Below, in pieces: positions 25,166-32,900 of a DNA stretch of 64,000 nt. The stretch is from contig JAFLCK010000004.1 in assembly GCA_017303615.1 (NCBI GenBank), forward strand, positions 1-64,000, read 5' to 3'. The notes under the pieces are model-generated. The model was not told the origin of the DNA, did not search any database, and worked only from the letters and a program-made list of their open reading frames with translations. Each line of letters opens with the position of its first letter. Within the stretch, counting starts at the first letter, position 1. The position numbers and the translations under genes were made by a program. Source of the stretch: Obscuribacter phosphatis_A. Lineage in GTDB: Bacteria; Cyanobacteriota; Vampirovibrionia; Obscuribacterales; Obscuribacteraceae.

Positions 25166-26845
25166 TCATCTTGCAAAAAGGTCTTCAGCAATTGCACCAC
25201 CTAAAAGAGCAGACTTAAGTAGAGCTGATTGCTGCTCCTCCGCCCTATCCTTCCTGCCTTGCAAAGCAAGGGCGAGAGTTTCAAAATCTTGAGCATTACT
25301 ATATTCAGACAAATAGCCGCTGGTGTAAAAATTGCAGTCATAGACAGCTGGATCAGACAGCTTCAATTTGCTTAGGGCTCTGTCGAGATCTTCTAGACTT
25401 TCAGCTTTTGCGTTGAGTGCTTTTGCAGAACTACCTTGAGAAAGGGCTTGAGAAACAAGAAGAAGATTTAGCCTAGCAACATCACTCGAAGTCGGTCGCT
25501 GCGCGCTTAATCTCTTGATGATGGACTGAGCAAATGCTGGATAATGAAGGTCTAAAGCAAGCTGAGCTACGCGTACTTTCCTTGCAAAAGGACCAAACTC
25601 GAGCGACTCCAATGCGGACTGCGTGGGCAGGCTCTTTCCGGAAACGCCGCAGTAAGTAAGAAGCTCAAAGTAACTGATTCGATCATCAACATCATCAGAT
25701 GTTTTTGCCAGTCTCATTTGCAGTTGCCGCTCACGCTCAGCAGCACTAAGAAGGCGTATCAGGCGCGACCAATCTCTGCCTGTTACCTTAAGAGTGCCTG
25801 CTTTACGCAAAAGCAGCGTCTCTAATTCATGCTCATCTTTGGCAGAACAACCATTGGTCAACTTAAGCATTTGCCGAGCAAGAACAAGACGGTTGAATTT
25901 GTCTTGATCGCTGTCTTGATCTAAAAACACATTGCTGTCATCAGCAACAGATACCTTTTCGATAAAGTCGCGCACTTGCTCAAAACCAATCGATTTGCTC
26001 AGTTTCGAGTCGCGCAAGCAAGAAAGTAGACTCTCTTGATACAAGGGCTCTGCTGCGAGACGATTGGGTAGATTCTCCAAGAGTTGCTTGGCACGAGAAA
26101 ATTCACCTAAGCAGATAGCCGAGCGCAATTTGAGAAGCAGCGCTTTCTGACGGTCGAAATCATTCTCGAAAGTTTTTGCCTCACCCAGACAAGCATCAAG
26201 CTGTTTAAAATCAGAAAGCCGAAAGAAAGCCTCGGCTATTCTCACTCTTTCACTATCTTTGGGCTTGGCGGCAAGCAAACTCTTACTCTTTTCGACAGCT
26301 CTCTTCCTTTGACCAAGCCTAATTAAAGAGTCGATACTGCAAAATACAAAGGCAGAATCCTCGGGGAATTCTTTCTCTCCCTGCGCAAAGAAGTCAGCCG
26401 CTTGACTAAACTTGTCTTGGTGAGAAGCGGCAATGCCGGCTCCAAAAGTACAATCTTTGCGAATTTGCTTGTAATTAGCTTTATCACTTGCAGCAGCTAT
26501 ATTTGTAGCCAATACCGCACTATAATCATTCAAGGCTTCGGCAAACTGCTCAAGCAGCAAATAAGCATCAGCGCGGGTCCTCAGCAGCTCTATCTTTGCC
26601 TCGGGGTCAAGCTTTGGATTACCTAAAGCATCGGTGTTCTTAGCAATGACAAGATGCGCAGACTCTCGATTTGGCAAAACCGATATTTCACCTTTGGCGC
26701 TCGAAGCATTATTGTCCAAAGGCTTTAGATCAAAGATGCCTCGATTGAGAAGTGAAAAATAAACAAGCAGCAGTGCCACCACATTCAACACCGCTATCGA
26801 AGTCAGCAAAACTGCAAGGCCGCTAAGCTTCTTCTTGTCGCTCAC
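25166..26845 (-). CDS. Membrane-anchored TPR protein
   Basis: 559 residues. One N-terminal membrane segment (about 8-32, LAVLLTSIAVLNVVALLLVYF) is followed by TPR-like helical pairs. These include TRADAYLLLEQFAEALNDYS and DKFSQAADFFAQGEKEFPED, and further Leu/Ala/Arg-rich hairpins to the end. No catalytic motif. The orientation suggests that the repeats lie in the periplasm. Its ATG overlaps the stop of the SulP-carbonic anhydrase gene by 4 bases, so the two are coupled. It may assemble or tether partner proteins at the membrane, but nothing links it firmly to bicarbonate uptake. Confidence 0.82.
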   Translation of the reverse strand: MSDKKKLSGLAVLLTSIAVLNVVALLLVYFSLLNRGIFDLKPLDNNASSAKGEISVLPNRESAHLVIAKNTDALGNPKLDPEAKIELLRTRADAYLLLEQFAEALNDYSAVLATNIAAASDKANYKQIRKDCTFGAGIAASHQDKFSQAADFFAQGEKEFPEDSAFVFCSIDSLIRLGQRKRAVEKSKSLLAAKPKDSERVRIAEAFFRLSDFKQLDACLGEAKTFENDFDRQKALLLKLRSAICLGEFSRAKQLLENLPNRLAAEPLYQESLLSCLRDSKLSKSIGFEQVRDFIEKVSVADDSNVFLDQDSDQDKFNRLVLARQMLKLTNGCSAKDEHELETLLLRKAGTLKVTGRDWSRLIRLLSAAERERQLQMRLAKTSDDVDDRISYFELLTYCGVSGKSLPTQSALESLEFGPFARKVRVAQLALDLHYPAFAQSIIKRLSAQRPTSSDVARLNLLLVSQALSQGSSAKALNAKAESLEDLDRALSKLKLSDPAVYDCNFYTSGYLSEYSNAQDFETLALALQGRKDRAEEQQSALLKSALLGGAIAEDLFAR

Positions 26846-29361
26846 ACCAAAGACTCTCCGATCTCAAGATCCTCTGCAATTTCCAAAGGGTCTTTGCCCA
26901 ACTCATCTTCGACCCAGTCTTTGATCAGATAGAGCATATTGTCCTCAATCAAGAAAAGCATCGGCACAAATGTGGCGCCCTTAAACAACTTAGACAAGCG
27001 ACGCGACTCTTTCACCGAGAAATCGATGGCATCGGAAATCTCTCTGGAACTGGCATGCTTATCAAAAAAGCGAGCGGCTTCGGCGACTTCCCAGCCGTGG
27101 ATCGTCGATAGCGACTTTACAAAATCATCGCGTTTTTTATGAGGATCAGACATGATGCAATGATTATGGGCAATCAGAGCCATATATTTAACGCCTGCCG
27201 ACAAAGCCAAAGCCAGTGAAAACTCAGAACCTTGCATATTGGCACCGGTTCGTCGAATGACGTATGCGCAGTTTTGAGGCAGGGTGAGAGACTTTCTATA
27301 GTCAATACACATACCGATGATCAGCTCAGGACTGTCACTGAGAGAGCTATCTATCTGTCCCATGTTCTGACACTTCAGCAAGGTTGAAATAGGCGTTTCC
27401 CTTAGGGCTTCTGGAATATCATCTTCCCCTCTAACCGGTACAAGGCGCGACATGTCTCTCTTAATAGCTTCAAACTGACCAGTCAGCATTTTCTGGGTAC
27501 GGTCCATTCTCGCCTTGAGAATCTTGGTCAACTTGCTGTTGTCCATTAAGAGAGCAGAGCGCAACTTACAGTCTCTGGGTCCATCGTCTTTGACATTACT
27601 CTTCAAGCCGGCCGAACACCCCTGGCATGTGGTGGTGAGAAGCTTCTCGTTGACGTCCAAAAGCGCTTCCCGATAATCGTAAAAGTAATTCTCTGGTGAA
27701 AGAACCTTGAGGGCACCGCTATTGCGCAATAATTCAAGAGGCTGTCCGGGCAATTCAGCAATGACCATGCGCACGCCGCTGCGCTTCAACTGTGAATGAA
27801 TAGACAAAAGGGTCTCGACACCGGTCATGTCAAGCACGTTAACAGCACGCATATGAAGAATTACAGCTTTGAGGTCTTGGGTGATGAGGATCGTCTCAGT
27901 AAACTTTTGCACCGCCCCAAAGAAAAGCGGACCATCAACTAGGTAAGTTCTTACAAACTTACAACTTGGAATTTGCTGCCCAACAGCTAATCGTTCATCA
28001 AGGTCATCCCCCTCTGACACAAGACGAACCGAGCTCATCTGTCTGACAAAGAGTACGCAAGTAAGCAGCAAACCAGCAAGCACACCAGCTGTAAGGTCGA
28101 CGGCGACCGAGGCAACGGTGGTGATTATGATTACCCAGCCCTCAGTTCGAGAACCTCTCCAAATCTCTCTAATTTCATCCCACTCAATAAGACGGAATCC
28201 GGTCAAAACTAGAATTCCGGCGAGCGCCGAGAGCGGAATTTGTTCTGCAAATTTTGTCAGAGTAATAGCCATAAAGGCTAATACAATTGAATGCACAATA
28301 GCTGATAATCTTGTTCTAGCACCGGCGCTAATATTGATAGCGGTCCTGGCTATAACACCAGTAACCGGTACACCGCCAAAAAACGGCATGCAGACATTGG
28401 CTAAGCCTTGACCAATTAGCTCTTGATCAGGGCGGTGCCTCGCCGACATTGTCATACCGTCAGCGACAGCCGCACTAAGCAAAGACTCTATAGAACCCAA
28501 CATAAAGACTGTCAGTGAGTACACTAAGAGAGCTTGAATTTGCTCGGCACCGAGATTAGTGGGGAAAGTCGGAAGCTGAGGAATTAGATCTAGGGGAGGA
28601 ATTGATGCAAGATCAATGATCCTCGGTACATCAAAATGAAAGGACGAAGCTACCAGTGAAGCGACAATGATTGCCGCCAGTTGACCTGGAATTGCTTTGG
28701 TTACCTTCGGTACCAAAACTGCAACTAGAATTACCAGGATACCTATTGATAAGGCCTGATAGTTTGTCGAATGATTAACTACGACTTTCTCAAAGAGTAT
28801 CGAAACATCTTTGAAGAACTCAGGAATGAAAGGAGTGCCAGCAAGATGCGCCGCATCAGTTGGCTCTGATAAAACCTTGTTGGGCAATCCAAAAAAATCG
28901 CCCAGGGAATTGAAGACAACGAGAATTCCAATTGCATTGGCGAAGCCAACTATAACAGGCATTGGAATATAGGTTATGAGCCTGCCAAGTCGCAATAATC
29001 CGGCAATAATTTGCAAAAGACCGGCAACCAAGCCAACGAACCAAATACCAATGAGACCGTAGCCGTGAGCAATTTCAATCAGAACTACGGCCATAGCAGC
29101 AGCCGGTCCGGTAACAGCATAACGCTGTCCACCAAAGAGCGCGGTAATCACACCGGCGACGATACCAGTAACGAGTCCGATCGATGGATCGACGCCACTG
29201 GCGACAGCCAATGCCAGATTGAGAGGCAACGCCACCATGGCCACGGTAATGCCGGCCATCAAATCTCTGCTGGCAGTGGAAGGATCGAACATCTCCTTCC
29301 ATTCGGAGAAAAGGTATTTGAAGTCTATGGCTTTATTGATAGTGGCAGCGCTGTTTAGCAT
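26842..29361 (-). CDS. SulP anion transporter fused to STAS and beta-carbonic anhydrase domains
   Basis: 839 residues. Residues about 25-430 form the SulP (SLC26) membrane domain, with VTGPAAAMAVVLIE and PFFGGVPVTGVIARTAINI. A STAS domain follows (about 455-570; AVILHMRAVNVLDMTGVETL). After a linker, residues about 660-815 are a beta-carbonic anhydrase. Its zinc site is complete: Cys685-x-Asp687-x-Arg689 (MCIDYR) and His732-x-x-Cys735 (HNHC). Cyanobacterial BicA is a SulP bicarbonate importer, and SulP-CA fusions are known in several bacteria. Joined CA would interconvert CO2 and bicarbonate at the inner pore. Bicarbonate as substrate is inferred from the fusion; sulfate is the alternative. 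The downstream TPR gene overlaps its stop. Confidence 0.92.
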   Translation of the reverse strand: MLNSAATINKAIDFKYLFSEWKEMFDPSTASRDLMAGITVAMVALPLNLALAVASGVDPSIGLVTGIVAGVITALFGGQRYAVTGPAAAMAVVLIEIAHGYGLIGIWFVGLVAGLLQIIAGLLRLGRLITYIPMPVIVGFANAIGILVVFNSLGDFFGLPNKVLSEPTDAAHLAGTPFIPEFFKDVSILFEKVVVNHSTNYQALSIGILVILVAVLVPKVTKAIPGQLAAIIVASLVASSFHFDVPRIIDLASIPPLDLIPQLPTFPTNLGAEQIQALLVYSLTVFMLGSIESLLSAAVADGMTMSARHRPDQELIGQGLANVCMPFFGGVPVTGVIARTAINISAGARTRLSAIVHSIVLAFMAITLTKFAEQIPLSALAGILVLTGFRLIEWDEIREIWRGSRTEGWVIIITTVASVAVDLTAGVLAGLLLTCVLFVRQMSSVRLVSEGDDLDERLAVGQQIPSCKFVRTYLVDGPLFFGAVQKFTETILITQDLKAVILHMRAVNVLDMTGVETLLSIHSQLKRSGVRMVIAELPGQPLELLRNSGALKVLSPENYFYDYREALLDVNEKLLTTTCQGCSAGLKSNVKDDGPRDCKLRSALLMDNSKLTKILKARMDRTQKMLTGQFEAIKRDMSRLVPVRGEDDIPEALRETPISTLLKCQNMGQIDSSLSDSPELIIGMCIDYRKSLTLPQNCAYVIRRTGANMQGSEFSLALALSAGVKYMALIAHNHCIMSDPHKKRDDFVKSLSTIHGWEVAEAARFFDKHASSREISDAIDFSVKESRRLSKLFKGATFVPMLFLIEDNMLYLIKDWVEDELGKDPLEIAEDLEIGESLV

Positions 29362-29696
29362 TCAATCTCTTCTTGCATCCTTTATCAATTGTCCAAATTC
29401 CGACATTAGAAACAGACGACACTTTCGCAATACCACAATGCTTCCCTGCGTCTTTTCTGATATACGAATGGACTTAAATACGTCTGGACTTACATGCGAC
29501 AATAGTTCACATCTTGTTGTACTCACGTCGACAATACGTATTCTCGTAGATACGACAACGCGCAAGTTCGACAAGAGGTTCGCATCGAGGAAACCATTGA
29601 AGAATGCTTGAAAGTTATACTTTAGCCTTTGTTGTATTCTTTTTCTCTAGTTGCATCTGAGACTTTTCTGACAAAGTCTTTTTCGGTGGTTCTAAC
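29362..29696. other. 335-bp intergenic region between divergent genes
   Basis: This separates the SulP-CA gene (minus) from a small plus-strand gene and should hold promoters for both. It contains the palindrome AATACGTATT at 29533-29542 and a nearby CGTA-GA-TACG inverted pair, possible operator sites. A 70-codon minus-strand frame ends exactly at the SulP start, but it has no ribosome binding site and no recognisable content. Confidence 0.4.
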
Positions 29697-30242
29697 TTGG
29701 ACAAAATCTCCCTTATTCTTGACGAACAAAAGGCGCACAAGCTTATTGAGCGATTAGGGCGCCTTAGAGAGGCTTTCCCAGACGCAAAGATAGAAAGAGC
29801 AATCCAGCTGCTTTCGGAAAGCTTGAAGGGCGATATAAAGGCTGATGAAGTTTCAAAGGCTCAAGGAGAAAAACTCAATAAACGCTTGCGCCTCGGTCAG
29901 CTCTGTTTAGCGTCTGGAATGATCAGCCTAGAGCAACTCGCCGAAGCTATGGCTCTGCAGAACAAGAGCGATATTCCTTTGGGAGAAATTCTTTTGGCTA
30001 AGCAATGGATTTCTCAAGAAGAGTTAGATGGCTTGCTAATAGCGCAAGATTTAATTACGGGCGAAGAAGAATGTACGGACCAGGAAGGTCTTTCTCTCTT
30101 GGCATTAGGGTTGATCACCGAAGAGGCAATTGCTATTGGACTGCTTGAAAAGAGAATCAGCGGAAATTCTCTCAAGGAAGTTCTCGCCCGACGCGGTTGG
30201 CTACAAAGTGAGATATTCGAGGCTGTTTTTTCTAACGACTGA
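29697..30242 (+). CDS. MshEN-like (GspE N-terminal-like) small protein
   Basis: 181 residues with a TTG start. After a helical N-terminus (about 1-60) comes RLRLGQLCLASGMISLEQL followed by AEAMALQ, and then PLGEILLAKQWISQEELDGLL. This is the R-x-G-x-L-L-x-x-G-x-I...L..A...Q pattern of the GspE/MshE N-terminal domain, which binds c-di-GMP in MshE. A second, weaker copy follows (LSLLALGLITEEAIAIGLL). No ATPase domain is attached, and no pilus gene is near. The same module occurs four times in the protein at 55157-56455. A c-di-GMP-binding adaptor is a reasonable hypothesis, not shown. Confidence 0.75.
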   Translation: MDKISLILDEQKAHKLIERLGRLREAFPDAKIERAIQLLSESLKGDIKADEVSKAQGEKLNKRLRLGQLCLASGMISLEQLAEAMALQNKSDIPLGEILLAKQWISQEELDGLLIAQDLITGEEECTDQEGLSLLALGLITEEAIAIGLLEKRISGNSLKEVLARRGWLQSEIFEAVFSND

Positions 30243-31321
30243 CGAATCACTCTCCTTAAGCTCGAGAAATGCGAAAAAAGCCAGCAAAATTCGATCGCCC
30301 GAAAAGCGCACCCAGTAATCGTTTTCGGCTCCGATTTTAGTCGATGAAACATAATATACATTATCGGACCAATAGTCAGACTTTTCGCAGTCCTCAGTTG
30401 CCGCTGCCTTTGGCTTCACCAGCTATTCAAAGGTAGAAGAGCAAACAAAGAGAATTTTGCGGAAATCACTCCCGAGAAATTTCTAGAGTTTTCTCAAAAT
30501 GAATTCACCTCAGGTTGGGGCCATACAATTTAGTCTTAATCCCCTCAGGACAACTAACTAAGAGACCTTGCATAACCGGCTTTCGCTTTCTTCTGAAGAT
30601 AAAAGTGGAAGAAAATCTCCTAAGACCAAAGTCCTAGTAATCCAAATCCCAACATACAAACCTATCCCTATTACTCTCTCCTGTATCCATTAAATAGGAG
30701 GATAGACCCTTCATCCGAACATACAAAACGAGTCAAGTTTAGAAGCCTACGAAAGTCCGTCCCTTCGTATTGTCTTACGCTCGACATTTCAAACTTGAAG
30801 ACCTCCTTTACCGATGCTGTCAAACTTAAAAGCTTTGTCCTTTTGTCAACAACAGCTATTTGATTAGAGAAACCCAAAGGTAAAGCCACCTTGAAGCCCA
30901 TAAACTAATCACTGACTCATCTAGAGTAGTTCGCAACCAGGACTCAACGATTCGCATATTCGTATTGTTGTATTATTGTCAGGTCCTACCGTCGGCTCGT
31001 CCTCTCGTCGTCTCTTCTTCCCTTCCTCTCGTATTCTTGTTATCCCGTCGTACTGTTTTCTTGTCCTCTCGTTTAACAGTAGTATCGTAAAACTGTACTA
31101 GCTTTCACCTATTCTCAATACCTACTGTAAAGCTATGCACGGCGTGAAAAGTTTTACTGTTCACTTTTCTATCTTGCTTGACTCAATCAGAACTCAAGGC
31201 GCTCGAACTAACTTAACTTAGGCTACAGAAACTCACTTAGAGGCAAATAAACTCGCAATAATTACTGGCATGCCACTATTATTGTGTATACTGTAGTGCA
31301 TCTTTGTTCTCGCGTACAAAC
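30243..31321. other. 1.1-kb gene-poor region with a pyrimidine-rich tract
   Basis: No convincing gene fills this stretch. Two minus-strand frames (30201-30419 and 30671-30901) have protein-like composition but no ribosome binding sites, and may be remnants of a decayed gene. From about 30984 to 31073 the plus strand is almost free of A and consists of repeated TCGT/CTCTCGT units. No tRNA, rRNA or terminator fold was recognised. Confidence 0.5.
30671..30901 (-). CDS. Doubtful small ORF in the gene-poor region
   Basis: 76 codons from an ATG without a ribosome binding site. The peptide (MGFKVALPLGFSNQIAVVDK..., later RFVCSDEGSILLFN) has alternating hydrophobic strands and looks like part of a folded protein rather than random sequence. 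It matches no family I know. It could be a small gene or the N-terminal relic of a larger one whose downstream piece lies at 30419-30201. Confidence 0.22.
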   Translation of the reverse strand: MGFKVALPLGFSNQIAVVDKRTKLLSLTASVKEVFKFEMSSVRQYEGTDFRRLLNLTRFVCSDEGSILLFNGYRRE

Positions 31322-31359
31322 GCTTCGGCGGCGAAGCAATGATGCTAGCCTTGGCTAGC
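31322..31359. repeat. Two adjacent inverted repeats before the esterase gene
   Basis: GCTTCG-GCGG-CGAAGC at 31322-31337 (6-bp stem, 4-base loop) is followed by GCTAGCC-TT-GGCTAGC at 31344-31359 (7-bp arms). If translation starts at the TTG at 31381, both lie in the leader and could form hairpins or serve as operators. If it starts at the ATG at 31339, the second lies within the coding region. Confidence 0.5.
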
Positions 31360-31380
31360 CCAATATCCAAGGAATCCGAT

Positions 31381-32889
31381 TTGAGAACTCTACTTACCAT
31401 CATTCTGCTCACCCTGTTTGCAGGCATCGGACATGTCAACGCAGCCCACGCGACCTCTCAGCAGAAAGATGAGTCAATAAGGTTAGGCTTACCCTTCTCA
31501 GATCACATGGTGATCCAGCAAGGCAGTAGGATTCCTATCTGGGGTAAAGCCACACCTAACGAGCGCCTTACCGTTAAGCTAGATCAAGTAACTCAAACTG
31601 TAACCGCAGATGGGAAGGGAAACTTCAAGGTTGAGTTTGAACCTTTGCCTGCAGGCGGTCCGCACACAATCAAGGTTTCCGGCACAATAAGCACAAAAGA
31701 CTCAAAAGAACTTATCGTCAAAGATGTGATGATTGGCGAGGTTTGGCTCTGTTCCGGGCAGTCGAACATGGCCCTACTATTGCAAGAACTGCCTGCCGAT
31801 CAACAAAAACGAATAGTAAGCAATCTAAGCGCAAGTTTGCGCATAATGCAAATTCCTCCAACCTTAGCCAAAAGCGACGCTGCAGCGATGAAAGCCTCGT
31901 GGACAAAAGGTAGCGATATCAAAACCTTGAACTACGCAGCCTTGCCTCTGTGCTACGGACAAAAGCTGCAAACCTGCTTGAATAATCCAGTCGGAATAAT
32001 AACAGCTGCAATTCCCGGTAGTCCTATAGACGTTTGGATTCCCAGCAGTCACCTAAGAAATGTCTCTCCCTATTCTAGAGTTCTACAGTTTCGCCAGCCA
32101 AATACCCCCAAAGAGCAAATCACATTTTTGAATGGAGGAGCATGCTCTCTTGGTTTTACCTACATGATCAGTCCGCTACTCCAATTTCCAATTAAGGGCG
32201 TTCTATGGTATCAGGGTGAAGCCAACCTAGGACGAGCGAAAGAATACTCGAGCCTTTTCACCTTGCTTATAGATTCTTGGCGCGAGCGATGGAAGCTGGA
32301 AACTGACTTGCCCTTTGTGTACATTCAACTACCTGGCTGCAAAAGTCTTACCGAAACACTTGGACAGGGAGTCTGGGCTCAGATGCGCGAGGCGCAATCA
32401 AAGGCACTGGAAATTCGCAACGTCCGACAAATTACATCCTTCGATCTAGGCAATGCCCAGCAGATTCATCCCCCCAAGAAGTACGAACTTGGAGTACGTG
32501 CAGCAAATCAAGTAGCAGAAGGAATCTATGGAAAAAAGTTGAATAGTTTTGGGCCACAACTCAAATCAGTAGATGTAGAGGGCAACAAAGTTACCCTTAC
32601 TTTTGAATACGCTGGCGACCAGGTTGGAACCGGTTTAACTCTTGTAGGCAAGGATTGCTTTGAAATAGCCGGTATAAACAACCAATTTCAACACGCGCAC
32701 GCTGAAATTTCTGCCAACACAGTCAAAGTCTGGAGCGACCAAATCGATAAGCCAGTGTATCTACGATACTGCTACAGCGACTATTCAGAAAGTTATCTTA
32801 CTAACAAAAGTGGCGTTCCTGCAGCACCATTTCAAATCAATCTCTTTGCTGAAAAGAGAAGACTGAAATCCCCACAAATCCTGAAATAG
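31381..32889 (+). CDS. Exported sialate O-acetylesterase-like (SASA/SGNH) protein
   Basis: The frame opens at an ATG at 31339, but the TTG at 31381 follows AAGGA by 7 bases and gives a clean signal peptide (LRTLLTIILLTLFAGIGHVNAAHA), so it is preferred (502 residues). An N-terminal beta-sandwich (about 25-105) has RIPIWGKATPNERLTVKL. The SGNH-type esterase domain has the nucleophile block GEVWLCSGQSNM, GVLWYQGEAN, and the late Asp/His block DLGNAQQIHPP. These are the features of 9-O-acetylesterases of the SASA family, which deacetylate sialic acids or other acetylated sugars outside the cell. The sugar is not known. Convergent with the ArnT-like gene, 11 bases apart. Confidence 0.88.
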   Translation: MRTLLTIILLTLFAGIGHVNAAHATSQQKDESIRLGLPFSDHMVIQQGSRIPIWGKATPNERLTVKLDQVTQTVTADGKGNFKVEFEPLPAGGPHTIKVSGTISTKDSKELIVKDVMIGEVWLCSGQSNMALLLQELPADQQKRIVSNLSASLRIMQIPPTLAKSDAAAMKASWTKGSDIKTLNYAALPLCYGQKLQTCLNNPVGIITAAIPGSPIDVWIPSSHLRNVSPYSRVLQFRQPNTPKEQITFLNGGACSLGFTYMISPLLQFPIKGVLWYQGEANLGRAKEYSSLFTLLIDSWRERWKLETDLPFVYIQLPGCKSLTETLGQGVWAQMREAQSKALEIRNVRQITSFDLGNAQQIHPPKKYELGVRAANQVAEGIYGKKLNSFGPQLKSVDVEGNKVTLTFEYAGDQVGTGLTLVGKDCFEIAGINNQFQHAHAEISANTVKVWSDQIDKPVYLRYCYSDYSESYLTNKSGVPAAPFQINLFAEKRRLKSPQILK

Positions 32890-32900
32890 GAAAACAAGTC

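Noticed and set aside
29362..29574. 70-codon minus-strand frame ending at the SulP start
   Set aside because: No ribosome binding site and no protein-like pattern; it probably covers promoter DNA.
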